This document shows positions 36,163 through 45,687 of a stretch of 46,451 bases of DNA, one piece after another; positions within the stretch are counted from its first letter, which is position 1; each line of letters begins with the position of its first letter. The notes under the pieces were generated by a model. It saw nothing but the letters and a program-made list of their open reading frames with translations. It did not search any database and had not been told where the DNA came from. The translations under genes and the position numbers were made by a program. Source of the stretch: Methylobacterium gregans (GTDB lineage: Bacteria > Pseudomonadota > Alphaproteobacteria > Rhizobiales > Beijerinckiaceae). The stretch spans positions 1 to 46,451 of the forward strand of contig NZ_BPQM01000045.1 in the NCBI RefSeq assembly GCF_022179245.1, read 5' to 3'.

Positions 36163-36625
36163 GCCGCGGCCGCCAGATGCCGAGCACGACGTTGGCGGTG
36201 GCCACCGCGAGCAGCACCCAGAGCGTGCCCCGCTCCGCCCCGAGCGACTGGGCGAGCGTGGCTGGATCGACCGTGCCGGCGAGCGCGGCGGCGCTGCGGC
36301 GCGCCTCCTCCTGCATCGGTCCCTGAATGCCCACGAAGCCGCCCTCGAAGACCAGGATGCCGGTGGCGAGCTTGAGGAACGCCCAGCCCGCGTTGTGGAA
36401 GGCGCGGTTGAACGCGATGGCGAGGAGCCCCGAGAGCAGCACCAGCGCGAGCGAGGGCAGGAAGATCCAGGTCGCGACCGCGCCCATCGCGCCGCGCATC
36501 AGCGCGTAGCTGTCGAGGGCGGTGCGCGGCAGCGGCGCGAGGGCGAGCAGCACGAGGAGCGCGGCCATCGCACCCATCAGCCCGATCGCCCCCATCGTGT
36601 GAAGAAATTTGAGTAGGCGTCGCAC
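36137..36625 (-). CDS. Four-helix integral membrane protein (DUF2269-like)
   Basis: A 162-residue polytopic membrane protein. The start is GTG at 36623-36625. Hydrophobic segments lie at about 9-31, 47-71, 80-98 and 132-151. The N-terminus (RRLLKFLHTMGAIGLMGAM) has the KFLHxxGAI form seen in DUF2269 proteins, so I suggest that family with moderate confidence. It lies 66 nt downstream of the Anbu gene on the same strand and may be part of that transcript. Function unknown. Confidence 0.65.
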   Translation of the reverse strand: MRRLLKFLHTMGAIGLMGAMAALLVLLALAPLPRTALDSYALMRGAMGAVATWIFLPSLALVLLSGLLAIAFNRAFHNAGWAFLKLATGILVFEGGFVGIQGPMQEEARRSAAALAGTVDPATLAQSLGAERGTLWVLLAVATANVVLGIWRPRLIRRAAKP

Positions 36626-36691
36626 GGCGTCCGCCCGATTCCCCGCGGCGTCGGGCCAGCCTAACCCGGGACGGCGATGGGCGGTAGCGGG

Positions 36692-37447
36692 TTACTTCGT
36701 GGCCGGTGCCGGACCGTAGGGCGGCCGCGGGATCGCCCGGTGGGCGGCCCGGAGCGCCGCCGACCAGCGCTCGCGCAGGTCGTGGAAGTAGGTCTCGCCC
36801 GCCTCGATCCGGTGATTCACCTCTAACTCCAGGGCGTCGCGACGCGCCACCGCGATGTCGATGGGCAGGCCGACGCCGAGATTCGAGCGCATGGTCGAGT
36901 CCATCGAGACGAGCCCGATCTTTAGGGCGTCGTAGAGGTCGCTCTCGTACTTCACCGCCCGGTCGAGGATCGGCTTGCCGTACTTGTGCTCGCCGATCTG
37001 CAGGAAGGGTGCGTCGGTCGAGCACTCGATGAAATTGCCGGCCGAGTAGATCAGGTAGAGGCGCATCGGCTCGTCGCCGATCTGGCCGCCGAACAGGAGC
37101 GAGATCGAGAAGCGGATCTGCGCCGCCTCGAAGCCCGCTCGCTCGATGCTGCGCACCCGCCGGATCGCCCGGCCGACGAGCTGAGCCGCCTGGAACATGG
37201 TCGGCGCCTCGACGAGTTTCGCCGGCGGCTCGCCGTCATCGCCCGGCACGCCCTCCGAGAGCAGGCTCAGCACGGACTGCGTGACCGAGAGGTTGCCGGC
37301 CGAGGCCAGCATCATCACGCGCTCGCCGGGCACGTTGAAATGGTGCAGCTTGCGGTAGGTCGAGATGTCGTCGAGCCCCGCATTGGTGCGGGTATCGGCC
37401 ACCATCACGAGCCCGTCCTCGACGAGCAAACCGACGCAGTAGGTCAT
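36692..37447 (-). CDS. Anbu-type proteasome-like protease
   Basis: Member of the Anbu (ancestral beta subunit) family related to HslV and the proteasome. The 251-residue protein starts MTYCVGLLVEDGLVMVADTR; Thr2 would become the N-terminal nucleophile after Met removal, and VADTRTNAGLDD is the family hallmark. The central block ECSTDAPFLQIGEHKYGKPI and SMDSTMRSNLGVGLPIDIA match Anbu and not HslV, which is shorter (about 175). No ATPase partner (ClpX/HslU type) is adjacent. It is the fourth gene of a run ATP-grasp, alpha-E, transglutaminase, Anbu, the known conserved association of this family. Confidence 0.93.
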   Translation of the reverse strand: MTYCVGLLVEDGLVMVADTRTNAGLDDISTYRKLHHFNVPGERVMMLASAGNLSVTQSVLSLLSEGVPGDDGEPPAKLVEAPTMFQAAQLVGRAIRRVRSIERAGFEAAQIRFSISLLFGGQIGDEPMRLYLIYSAGNFIECSTDAPFLQIGEHKYGKPILDRAVKYESDLYDALKIGLVSMDSTMRSNLGVGLPIDIAVARRDALELEVNHRIEAGETYFHDLRERWSAALRAAHRAIPRPPYGPAPATK

Positions 37448-37507
37448 GGAGAGGTCAGCTTCTCGCCCGCTGTCGGCGCGGACGCTTGGAGAGAATCGGG
37501 GAAACCG

Positions 37508-38335
37508 TCAGGATTGCCGGGCGGCCTGGGCTTGCGCTACCTTGAGCGTGACGTCCAGCGTCTCCGTGCCGCCGCCGGTGCGGCTGCCGCGGATCGGGGC
37601 GGCGCCGAGATAATCGAGCCCGCTCGCCACACGAATGTAGTGCTCTGAGGTCCCGGCACCGTGGGCGGGATCGAAGGCGACCCAGCCGAGATCGGGCACC
37701 AGCGCCTCCGCCCAGCCGTGCGGGGTCTCCGTGCCGTCCGCCTCGTCTTCCTGCATGCGGTAGCCGGAGACGTAGCGGGCCGGGATCTCCAGATGGCGGG
37801 CCGCCGTGATGAAGACGTGGGCGAGGTCCTGGCAGACGCCGCGCTCGGCCTCGAAGGCCTTGGCGGCCGTGACGGCCGCGCTCGCGGGGCCGCGCTCGAA
37901 GCGCACCCGCTCGTGAACGGCCGCGAGCAACCGGTGGAGCATCGGCAGCGCGGCGCGCTCGCCCGCGTCGCGGACCTTCGCGGCGAAGTCCTGGATGTCC
38001 TGGCTGGCGATGCAGAGATCGGTCTCGCGCAGGTAGAACAGGTCGGGCAGCCGCTCGACCGCGCCGCGCACGATGCCGTGGCTCTCCAGCGTGTCGACCT
38101 CGCCGGTGACTCGGATGGTCAGCGCGTCGGCGGCCTCGTCCGGCGTGAACCAGTGGACGACGTTGCCGAACCCGTCCTCGCGCTCGGTGAGCCGCCCGTC
38201 GACCGAGGTGTCGATGCGCCAGCGCCGGACGTACTGTCCGTCATGGTCGCGCGGGGTCATGCGCAGGACCTGGATCAGGCCGCGTGCCGGCTGCTCGTAT
38301 GTGTAGTGGGTCTCGTGGACGACGCAGAGGCGCAT
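37508..38335 (-). CDS. Transglutaminase-like cysteine protease family protein
   Basis: A 275-residue cytoplasmic protein with the N-terminal bacterial transglutaminase-like beta domain (HYTYEQPARGLIQVLRMTPR) and a transglutaminase-core fold with the full triad: Cys168 in RGVCQDLAHV, His206 in PHGWAEALV and Asp222 in WVAFDPAHG. The intact triad predicts an active thiol enzyme that could cut or form amide bonds. It lies 60 nt before the Anbu gene and 25 nt after the alpha-E gene, so all are probably cotranscribed. Confidence 0.92.
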   Translation of the reverse strand: MRLCVVHETHYTYEQPARGLIQVLRMTPRDHDGQYVRRWRIDTSVDGRLTEREDGFGNVVHWFTPDEAADALTIRVTGEVDTLESHGIVRGAVERLPDLFYLRETDLCIASQDIQDFAAKVRDAGERAALPMLHRLLAAVHERVRFERGPASAAVTAAKAFEAERGVCQDLAHVFITAARHLEIPARYVSGYRMQEDEADGTETPHGWAEALVPDLGWVAFDPAHGAGTSEHYIRVASGLDYLGAAPIRGSRTGGGTETLDVTLKVAQAQAARQS

Positions 38336-38360
38336 GCGGGTCTTCTATCGGTTGGCGGCG

Positions 38361-39305
38361 TCAGACCAGGTACTGCTCGGCGATCGCCTGGCCCACCCGG
38401 TTGTTCTCGCCGATGAAGGCGGTCACGAACTCGTGCAGGCCCGAGACGAAGATCCGGTCGATGTCCTCCCCCTCTAGCCGCGCCAGCATGTTGCTGGCTA
38501 GGCGCTGGCTCGGACCGCGGCGCCCGTAGGCATCGGCGATCAGGTCGAGATGCTCCACCAGCATGCCGTAGCAGTTGGCGAATGAGCGCGGCATCTGCCG
38601 GTTGAGGATGAGGAGGTCGGCCACCAGCAGTGGCTTGATGCTCTCCCGGTACACCCAGTGATAGGCGTTGAAGGCCGAGACCTCGCGCAGGATCGTGGTC
38701 CACTGGAAGTAGTCGAGGCTGCCGCCGATCTTCTCGCTGGCCGGCAGAAGGATCTGGTATTTCACGTCGAGGATGCGGGCGGTGTTGTCGGCCCGCTCGA
38801 TGGCGGTGCCGAGCCGCGTAAACCAGTAGGCGTCGTTCCTGAGCATCGTGCGATAGGCCGAGCCGTCGAAGGTCAGCGAGATTCCCTTCACCCAGTCGAG
38901 GAAGCGCGAGAACTCGTCCCGCGTCAGGTCGCGGCCCTCGTAGGAGCGCAGTTCCAGCCACGCGCCGTTGATCGCGTCCCACATCTCGGTGGTCAGCGCG
39001 GTGCGGACCGAGCGGGCGTTCTCGCGCGCCGTCTCGATGCAGGTGCGGATCGAGGAGGGGTTCTTCGGGCTGAAGGCCAGGAAGTCGCAGACGGTGTGGC
39101 TGTTGACGGTGTCGTAGTGGAGCCGGAAGGTCTCGGCGTCGCCCGCGGAGGCGAGCGCCGAGGCCCACTCGTTGGTCTCGCCGCCGCCATAGCTCGTCGG
39201 CAGCGAGGCGAGGCGGTGGGCCGCGTCGAGGATGCGGGCGACGAACTCGGCGCGCTCGACGTAGCGCGAGAGCCAGTACAGGTTGTCGGCGGTGCGGGAC
39301 AGCAT
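38361..39305 (-). CDS. Alpha-E domain protein
   Basis: A 314-residue all-helical protein of the alpha-E family (formerly DUF403). The N-terminus MLSRTADNLYWLSRYVERAE is the family start, followed by SYGGGETNEW and the conserved FSRFLDWVKGISLTFDG and TMLRNDAYWFTRLGTAIERADNTA-type helices. Biochemical function is unknown; the family nearly always sits beside circularly permuted ATP-grasp proteins, as here (72 nt downstream of it), and may serve as a scaffold or accessory factor. Confidence 0.93.
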   Translation of the reverse strand: MLSRTADNLYWLSRYVERAEFVARILDAAHRLASLPTSYGGGETNEWASALASAGDAETFRLHYDTVNSHTVCDFLAFSPKNPSSIRTCIETARENARSVRTALTTEMWDAINGAWLELRSYEGRDLTRDEFSRFLDWVKGISLTFDGSAYRTMLRNDAYWFTRLGTAIERADNTARILDVKYQILLPASEKIGGSLDYFQWTTILREVSAFNAYHWVYRESIKPLLVADLLILNRQMPRSFANCYGMLVEHLDLIADAYGRRGPSQRLASNMLARLEGEDIDRIFVSGLHEFVTAFIGENNRVGQAIAEQYLV

Positions 39306-39377
39306 GGGTGCTTCGCTGGGTTCGGCCGCTCGGGCTCGGTCGCGTGGAAGGGTTCTCTCGTCGCGCGTTGGGGCGCT

Positions 39378-40817
39378 TCAGCCGTCCAGCACCCAGGTAT
39401 CCTTCGTACCGCCGCCCTGGCTGGAATTGACCACCAGCGAGCCCTCCTTGAGCGCAACGCGCGTGAGGCCGCCCGGCACGATGCGGATCTCGTCCGCACC
39501 GCACAGCACGAAGGGTCTGAGATCGACGTGCCGGGGCGCCACGCCCGAGGCCACGAAGGTCGGGCAGGTGGAGAGCGAGAGCGTCGGCTGCGCGATGAAG
39601 CCGTCCGGCGCGTGACGCAGGCGCCGGCCGAACTCCTCGATCTCGCGCTTGGTCGCGTGCGGGCCCACCAGCATGCCGTAGCCGCCGGAGCCGTTGACCT
39701 CCTTCACGACGAGATCCTTCAGGTTGTCCATGACGTAGGCGAAGGCCTCCTTCTCGCGGCAGCGATAGGTCGGCACGTTGTGCAGGATCGGCTCCTCGCC
39801 GGTGAAGAACTTCACGATGTCCGGCATGTAGCTGTAGACCGCCTTGTCGTCGGCTACGCCCGTGCCCACCGCGTTGGCCAAGGTGACGGTTCCGCGCTCG
39901 TAGGCGTTCATCAGGCCCGGTACGCCGAGCACCGAGTCCGGTCTGAACACGAGCGGGTCGAGGAAGTCATCGTCGAGGCGGCGGTAGATCACATCGATCC
40001 GGCGCGGTCCCTCCGTAGTGCGCATGTAGACCACGTCGTCCTTGGTGAAGAGGTCGGAGGCCTCCACCAGATCGACGCCGAGCTTGTCGGCCAGGAAAGA
40101 GTGTTCGTAGAACGCGGAATTGTAGCGGCCGGGCGTGAGGAGCACGCAGGTAGGATCGCGCGTGGCCGTCGCCGGTGCGAGGCTGCGCAAAGTGGCCAGC
40201 AGCGCATCCGGGTAGTTCTCGACCGGCGCGACCCGGTGGCGCGAGAACAGGTCCGGGAACAGCCGCAGCATCACCTCGCGGTTCTCCAGCATGTAGGACA
40301 CGCCCGACGGGATGCGGGCATTGTCCTCCAGCACGAAGAAGTCGTTCTCGCCGGTCCGCACGATGTCGATGCCGGCGATGTGGACGTAGAGGTCGTGCGG
40401 CACCCGGAACGATCGCATCTCCATGCGGTAGTGCGCGTTGCGGTAGACGAGGTCCGCCGGGATGATGCCGGCCTTGATGCATTCCTGCGGACCGTAGACA
40501 TCCTTGAGGAAGGCGTTGATCGCTGTGACGCGCTGCTTCAGGCCGCGTTCCAGGAAACCCCATTCGGGCTTCGTGATCACGCGCGGAATGATATCGAACG
40601 GAATCAGTCGCTCGGTCGAATCGTTGTCGCCGTAGACCGCGAAGGTGATGCCGATGCGGCGGAACAGCAGTTCGGCCTGGCTGCGGCGCGTGTTGAAATG
40701 GTCGGAGGGCGTGGTGTCGAGCCAGGTCTTCAGTTGTCCGTAGGCGTGGCGGATGTCCGCCGCGGTCGCGGCCGATCCCCCGGTTCCCGTCATCTCGTCG
40801 AACGCCACACCGGCCAT
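39378..40817 (-). CDS. Circularly permuted ATP-grasp protein (type 2)
   Basis: Predicted ATP-dependent carboxylate-amine ligase of the DUF404/DUF407 group. The 479-residue protein shows FDIIPRVITKPEWGFLERGL, QRVTAINAFLKDVYGPQECI, the FFVLEDNARIPSGVSYMLEN ATP-grasp segment and SGGYGMLVGPHA glycine loop. I chose the ATG at 40815-40817, eight nt after GGGAGGCAG; an ATG at 40841 would add eight residues. It is the first gene of the Anbu cluster, 91 nt downstream of radC. Family predictions suggest peptide-bond formation on an unknown acceptor. Confidence 0.93.
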   Translation of the reverse strand: MAGVAFDEMTGTGGSAATAADIRHAYGQLKTWLDTTPSDHFNTRRSQAELLFRRIGITFAVYGDNDSTERLIPFDIIPRVITKPEWGFLERGLKQRVTAINAFLKDVYGPQECIKAGIIPADLVYRNAHYRMEMRSFRVPHDLYVHIAGIDIVRTGENDFFVLEDNARIPSGVSYMLENREVMLRLFPDLFSRHRVAPVENYPDALLATLRSLAPATATRDPTCVLLTPGRYNSAFYEHSFLADKLGVDLVEASDLFTKDDVVYMRTTEGPRRIDVIYRRLDDDFLDPLVFRPDSVLGVPGLMNAYERGTVTLANAVGTGVADDKAVYSYMPDIVKFFTGEEPILHNVPTYRCREKEAFAYVMDNLKDLVVKEVNGSGGYGMLVGPHATKREIEEFGRRLRHAPDGFIAQPTLSLSTCPTFVASGVAPRHVDLRPFVLCGADEIRIVPGGLTRVALKEGSLVVNSSQGGGTKDTWVLDG

Positions 40818-40908
40818 CGCGCTGCCTCCCAGATACCGCACGCTAGAGGCAAGAGGCGCGCCACGCCAAGGATCCGCGGGGGGCCGCGGACTCGAACGCG
40901 CTACAACC

Positions 40909-41676
40909 TCAGAACAGCTTCAGCCCTTTCAGACTGGCATGCCCGGTGCGTCCAAGAATGATGTGGTCGTGAACGATGATTCCAAGTGGATCGAGCACAT
41001 TCACCACCTCACGTGTCATTCGCACATCGGCGGCGGAGGGGCTCGGATCGCCCGAGGGGTGGTTGTGCGCCAGGATGATCGCTGAGGCCGAGAGTTCCAG
41101 CGCCCGCCGCGCCACCTCGCGGGGGTAGACCGGCGTATGGTCCACGGTGCCGCGCCCCTGCACCTCGTCGGCGATGAGGTGGTTGCGCTTGTCGAGGAAG
41201 AGGATCCGGAACTCCTCGCGGGCCGAGAACGCCATGGTGGTGCGGCAATAATCAAGCACCGCGCTCCAGGACGAGAGGAGCGATCGCTCCTGGACCGCCC
41301 CCCGGGCGAGGCGGCGACCGGCCGCCTCGGTCAGCTTGAGATCGACGATTACGCCGGGGCTGACGCCCTCCACTTCGGCCAGCCGCGCCGGCTCGGCGCT
41401 GACCACCTCGGCGAAGCTGCCGAAGCGATCGATCAGCGCCTTGGCGAGCGGCTTCACGTCTCGGCGCGGAATGGCCCGGAACAGGACCAGTTCGAGCAAC
41501 TCGTAATCCGGAAGCGCGTCGGCGCCGGCCTGCACGAAGCGGGTGCGCAGGCGCTCGCGGTGGCCGTGATAGTGCGGCGCCTCCGCGCCCTTCCCCCCCG
41601 GTTCGTCGCCGGCCGAGCCCGCGGCGGAGGCGTCCGCGTCGCGCAGGCGCCCAGGAACGGAGCCGCGCCGGGCCAC
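40909..41676 (-). CDS. radC: RadC-family JAB/MPN protein
   Basis: A 255-residue protein with helix-hairpin-helix region ([24 protein letters not shown]) and a C-terminal JAMM metalloprotease-type domain: Glu154 or Glu155 near the first strand, EVQGRG, and [14 protein letters not shown] with His204, His206 and Asp217. All metal ligands are present. RadC was long linked to DNA repair, but that role is disputed. The start is GTG at 41676, only 4 nt after the map stop, so coupling to map is likely. The N-terminal about 30 residues are Ala/Gly-rich and poorly conserved. Confidence 0.93.
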   Translation of the reverse strand: MARRGSVPGRLRDADASAAGSAGDEPGGKGAEAPHYHGHRERLRTRFVQAGADALPDYELLELVLFRAIPRRDVKPLAKALIDRFGSFAEVVSAEPARLAEVEGVSPGVIVDLKLTEAAGRRLARGAVQERSLLSSWSAVLDYCRTTMAFSAREEFRILFLDKRNHLIADEVQGRGTVDHTPVYPREVARRALELSASAIILAHNHPSGDPSPSAADVRMTREVVNVLDPLGIIVHDHIILGRTGHASLKGLKLF

Positions 41677-41680
41677 CGGG

Positions 41681-42511
41681 TCAGGCGCCCGGATTGCTGG
41701 GCTGGTGCAGACCCTTGGGTGAGACCGTGAAGATCTCGCAGCCCGTCTCGGTGACGCCGACGGTGTGCTCGAACTGGGCGGAGAGCGAGCGGTCGCGGGT
41801 GACCGCTGTCCAGCCGTCCGCCAGCACCTTCACGGCGGGGCGGCCGAGATTGATCATCGGCTCGATGGTGAAGAACTGCCCGGGCTTCAGCGGCACGTCG
41901 TAGCTGGCCTCGACGTAGTGCAGGATGGTCGGCGCGTCGTGGTAGGTCCGCCCGAGGCCGTGGCCGCAGAAATCGCGCACCACCGTGCAGCGCTCGCCCT
42001 CGGCGTAGTCCTGGATCGCCCGACCGATATCGTTGGTCGAGCCGCCGGGCTTCACCGCCGCGATGCCGCGCATCAGCGCCTCGTAGGTGATCTCGCTGAG
42101 GCGCGCAGCCTTGCGGGGCACCTCGCCCACGAAGGCCATGCGGCTCGAATCGCCGTGCCAGCCGTCGAGGATCAGGCAGATGTCGAGGTTGACGATGTCG
42201 CCCTCGCGCAGCGGCTTGTCGTTCGGTATGCCGTGACAGACCACATGGTTGATCGAGGTGCAGATGGATTTCGGGTAGCCGCGATAGAGCAGGGACGCCG
42301 GATAGGCACCGTTGTCCATCGCGAACTCGTAGGCGAGCTTGTCGAGCGCCTCGGTGGTGACGCCGGGCTGCGTCGCCTCCATCAGGAGGTCGAGGGCCTC
42401 GGCCGTCAGGCGGCCCGCCCGGCGCATCCCCTCGAAGCCCTCCGGCCCGTGGATGGGCGCTTCGGGGGAACGGCGCGCGCCCTGCGCGGTCGCTTGATCT
42501 TGCTGGTTCAT
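41681..42511 (-). CDS. map: Methionine aminopeptidase, type I
   Basis: Removes initiator methionine from nascent proteins. The 276-residue protein has the five metal ligands Asp110, Asp121, His184, Glu217 and Glu248, and the substrate-binding His93, in [48 protein letters not shown] and [10 protein letters not shown] longer frame runs back to 42853 but the ATG at 42509-42511 starts a normal-length protein. It leads a map-radC unit. Confidence 0.97.
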   Translation of the reverse strand: MNQQDQATAQGARRSPEAPIHGPEGFEGMRRAGRLTAEALDLLMEATQPGVTTEALDKLAYEFAMDNGAYPASLLYRGYPKSICTSINHVVCHGIPNDKPLREGDIVNLDICLILDGWHGDSSRMAFVGEVPRKAARLSEITYEALMRGIAAVKPGGSTNDIGRAIQDYAEGERCTVVRDFCGHGLGRTYHDAPTILHYVEASYDVPLKPGQFFTIEPMINLGRPAVKVLADGWTAVTRDRSLSAQFEHTVGVTETGCEIFTVSPKGLHQPSNPGA

Positions 42512-42704
42512 TCGGCGGGTCTTGCGCTGCGGCGTCTCTCTGCCGCTATGTACGGTGTACGGGGGGATTCCGCCAAGCGGCACGGCGTATCGGGCGCGTT
42601 TGCAGGCACGCTTGCCCCCGCACTTGCGCGCGACGCGGCGCTTCCCCCATAAGCGGCAGCGGATCGGGCCGCCCGTGCGGCCCTCACAAGCAGCAGGGCG
42701 GCAG

Positions 42705-42971
42705 ATGGCTGATAAGGCGGTTCCGCACTTCCACAACGACCTCGGGGTGCCCGTCATCGAGGTCGGTGCGCGCGAGTTCATGTGCATCGGCGCGCGGCCG
42801 CCCTTCGACCACCCGCACGTCTTCCTCGACATGGGCGCGGACGACGAGATCATCTGCCAGTACTGCTCGACCCTCTACCGCTACCGTCCCGGCCTGAAGG
42901 CGACCGAATCGGACCCGCCGGCCTGCCTGTGGGACGACAGCGCCAAGGTCGACACCGTCAAGGCCGCCTGA
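42705..42971 (+). CDS. CHCC zinc-finger protein (NDUFS6-like)
   Basis: An 88-residue protein of the zf-CHCC family, the same domain as the 13-kDa (NDUFS6) subunit of mitochondrial complex I; in alphaproteobacteria such small proteins often go with NADH dehydrogenase. The presumed zinc ligands are Cys27, His36 (GARPPFDHPH), Cys51 and Cys54 in CQYCSTLYRY. ATG at 42705 follows CAGCAGGGCGGCAG. Divergent from map, with 193 nt between, and 19 nt before the FAD monooxygenase. Function in the host is inferred. Confidence 0.88.
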   Translation: MADKAVPHFHNDLGVPVIEVGAREFMCIGARPPFDHPHVFLDMGADDEIICQYCSTLYRYRPGLKATESDPPACLWDDSAKVDTVKAA

Positions 42972-42990
42972 GCGCGCGTCCGCGCCGGCC

Positions 42991-44172
42991 ATGGCCGCGC
43001 TCGACATTGCCGTCGTCGGCGCCGGCATCGGTGGCCTGACCGCCGCGCTCGCGCTTGCCGATGCCGGGCACCGGGTGACGGTGATCGAGCGCCGCACCGG
43101 CTTCAGCGAGGTCGGGGCCGGGCTCCAGCTCTCGCCGAACGCGAGCCGGGTCCTCGGCGATCTCGGGCTCGGTGCCGCGCTCAGGCGTGCCGCGAGCGAG
43201 CCGCCGGGGGTGACTGTCCGGGCGCTCGACAGCGGGCGCCGGATCGGCGCGGTCGCGCTGGGCGCAGCCGCCCGCGAGCGCTACGGCGCGCCCTACTACG
43301 TGATCCACCGGGCCGATCTGCAGACGGTGCTCCTCGACGCGGTGCGGGGGCGGCCGAACATCCGCCTCCTCGTCGGGCGCGGCGTCACCGGTCTCGCCGA
43401 GCGGGCGGATGAGATCGCGCTGACCTGCGAGAGCGACGCCCGCGTCGACACGGTCGAGGCCGATCTCGTGATCGGCGCGGACGGCCTCCACTCGCGCATC
43501 CGCGGTCATCTCGACCCCGCGCCCCTCCGGGCCGGCCACATGGCGGCCTGGCGAGCGGTGATCCCGCGCGAGGGTCTGCCGGACGGGCTCGGCGGCGCGG
43601 AGACCGGCCTCTGGCTCGGATCCGGACGGCACGTCGTGCACTATCCGATCCGGGGCGGGCGCTTCCTCAACGTTGTGGCGATCGTGCCCGAGCGGCAGGG
43701 TGACGCCGATTGGGGCCGGATCGGCGACCCCGCGGTGCTGCGCACGCATTTCCGCGGCTGCGCGGCCCCTTTGCGCGAACTCCTGGCCCTGCCCGATTCG
43801 TGGCTTGTCTGGTCGCTGGCCGAGCGATCGGTCGCGCGGCCGATCGCGCGTGGCCGGGTGGCGCTCCTGGGCGATGCCGCGCACCCGGTCCTGCCGTTCC
43901 TGGCGCAGGGCGCCGCCCTCGCGATCGAGGACGCGGCGGTGCTCGTCCGCCACCTCGACGGCCGTCCGGTGCCGGAAGCGCTGGCGGACTACGGGGCGGC
44001 CCGCGCGGGCCGCGTCGCCCGCGTCCAGCGCGCCGCCCGCCGGAACGGGCGCACCTACCACGCCGGTTCGCTGACGGCCTTCGCCCGCGACCTCGTGATG
44101 CGCCGCCTCGGCCCGGACGGGATGCGCGAGCGCTACGCCTGGCTCTACGGCTGGACCCCCGACACCGCTTGA
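42991..44172 (+). CDS. FAD-dependent aromatic-ring monooxygenase
   Basis: A class A flavoprotein hydroxylase (salicylate 1-monooxygenase/UbiH-like fold). The 393-residue protein has the FAD motif VVGAGIGGLTA (8-18), the DG motif LVIGADGLHSRIR and the GDAAHPVLPFLAQGAALAIEDA-type FAD/substrate block. YYVIHRADLQTVLLDAV is typical of the salicylate hydroxylase group. No aromatic degradation genes are nearby, so the substrate is unknown. It starts 19 nt after the zinc-finger gene and is followed by a tRNA gene. Confidence 0.85.
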   Translation: MAALDIAVVGAGIGGLTAALALADAGHRVTVIERRTGFSEVGAGLQLSPNASRVLGDLGLGAALRRAASEPPGVTVRALDSGRRIGAVALGAAARERYGAPYYVIHRADLQTVLLDAVRGRPNIRLLVGRGVTGLAERADEIALTCESDARVDTVEADLVIGADGLHSRIRGHLDPAPLRAGHMAAWRAVIPREGLPDGLGGAETGLWLGSGRHVVHYPIRGGRFLNVVAIVPERQGDADWGRIGDPAVLRTHFRGCAAPLRELLALPDSWLVWSLAERSVARPIARGRVALLGDAAHPVLPFLAQGAALAIEDAAVLVRHLDGRPVPEALADYGAARAGRVARVQRAARRNGRTYHAGSLTAFARDLVMRRLGPDGMRERYAWLYGWTPDTA

Positions 44173-44206
44173 TCTCGAATGAGGGCCCGGCTACCGGTCG
44201 CGATGG

Positions 44207-44293
<87 letters not shown>

Positions 44294-44319
44294 TCCGCCG
44301 CGCCACTTGCGGCAGCGCC

Positions 44320-45687
44320 TCACAGCAGCGTGCCGCGCAGGATCACCAGCGCTACCGAGAAGTAGATCACCAGCCCGGTGACGTCGACGAGCGTCGCCAC
44401 GAAGGGCGCCGAGGCGGTCGCCGGGTCGAAGCCGACGCGCTGGAGCAGGAAGGGCAGCATCGAGCCCGCGAGCGACCCGAACGTGACGATGCCGACCAGC
44501 GCCGCGCCGACGGTGGCCGCCACCAGAACCCAGTGCGGGCCATAATCGTAGAACCCGGCCTCCTGCCAGATCGCGATCCGCGCGACGGCGATCGCGCCCA
44601 GGATCGCGCCGAGTGCCAGCCCGGTCGGCAACTCGCGCAGCGCCACCTTCCACCAGTCGCGCAGGCGGATCTGGTTGAGCGCGAGCGCGCGGATCAGCAG
44701 CGAGGTTGCCTGCGAGCCGGAATTGCCGCCCGAGCTCATGATGAGCGGGATGAACAGCGTCAGCACGAGCGCCCGCTCCAGCTCGCCCTCGAAGCCCTGC
44801 ATGGCCGAGGCGGTCAGCATCTCGGAGAGGAACAGGGCGCAGAGCCAGCCGGCCCGCTTCCGGATCATCGTGAAGAAGCCGATCTCCATGTAGGGCTCGG
44901 GCAGCGCCTCCATGCCGCCGAAGCGCTGCACGTCCTGCGTCTGCTTGGCCACCATCGCGTCGATGATGTCGTCCACCGTCACGATGCCGATGACGTGGCC
45001 GACCGCGTCGACCACCGGCAGGGCCAGCAGGTCGTATTTGGAGATGAGGCGCGCGGCCTCCTCGCGGCTCGCGGTGGGCGTCACGCTGAGCGGGCGCCGC
45101 TCCGGGGCGACCGAGAGCACGCTGGCACCGGGATCGCCGACGATCAGGCGGCGCAGGGGCACCGCCTTGGTGAGCGTCCGGGTGCGCGGGTCGAGCACGA
45201 AGATCGCGTAGATGGTCTCCCGGGTCCGCTCGACCTGCCGGATGTGGTCGAGCGCCTGCGCCACCGTCCAGGTTGCCGGAACGCTGACGAACTCGGTCGT
45301 CATCAGCGAGCCGACCGTCTCCTCGCCGTAGGCGCTGAGCCGGTCGACGGCGCCGCGGGTCTCGGCATCGAGCCGGGCGCGCAGGTCCGAGCGGCCCGGC
45401 TCCTCGATCTCCCGGAACACGTCCGTCACCCGGTCGGCCGACATGCCCGTGAGGTAGGCGGCGACCCGGTCGCGGGGCAGCATCTCGATGATGTCGGCCG
45501 CGCAGGCGAGTTCGGGCTGGTCCAGCACCTCGACGGCCCGCTCGATCGACAGGCCGAGCAGGATCGCGGCGGCGACCTCCGGGGCCTCTGCGTTCAGCGC
45601 CTCGACGATGTCCGGCGCGCGTTCGTCGGAGAGGCGGGCCGCCAGCACGGAGGGCTCGACCCGGATGGGTTGGACGATCTCGTTCAT
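44320..45687 (-). CDS. mgtE: Magnesium transporter MgtE
   Basis: Mg2+ channel or transporter. The 455-residue protein has an N-terminal MgtE_N helical domain (about 15-115), two CBS domains (about 125-245, with MTTEFVSVPATWTV and YDLLALPVVD), and a C-terminal five-helix pore domain with SSGGNSGSQATSLLIRAL and DPATASAPFVATLVDVTG, the ion-binding signatures. Both halves are intact. The ATG at 45685-45687 follows GAGGCGAGGCCC. It is divergent from the pqqA genes; no Mg riboswitch was recognised upstream. Confidence 0.96.
   Translation of the reverse strand: MNEIVQPIRVEPSVLAARLSDERAPDIVEALNAEAPEVAAAILLGLSIERAVEVLDQPELACAADIIEMLPRDRVAAYLTGMSADRVTDVFREIEEPGRSDLRARLDAETRGAVDRLSAYGEETVGSLMTTEFVSVPATWTVAQALDHIRQVERTRETIYAIFVLDPRTRTLTKAVPLRRLIVGDPGASVLSVAPERRPLSVTPTASREEAARLISKYDLLALPVVDAVGHVIGIVTVDDIIDAMVAKQTQDVQRFGGMEALPEPYMEIGFFTMIRKRAGWLCALFLSEMLTASAMQGFEGELERALVLTLFIPLIMSSGGNSGSQATSLLIRALALNQIRLRDWWKVALRELPTGLALGAILGAIAVARIAIWQEAGFYDYGPHWVLVAATVGAALVGIVTFGSLAGSMLPFLLQRVGFDPATASAPFVATLVDVTGLVIYFSVALVILRGTLL

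Noticed and set aside
38658..40961. 767-codon plus-strand frame opposite the ATP-grasp and alpha-E genes
   Set aside because: Antisense shadow; the opposite frames show clear family motifs and ribosome sites.
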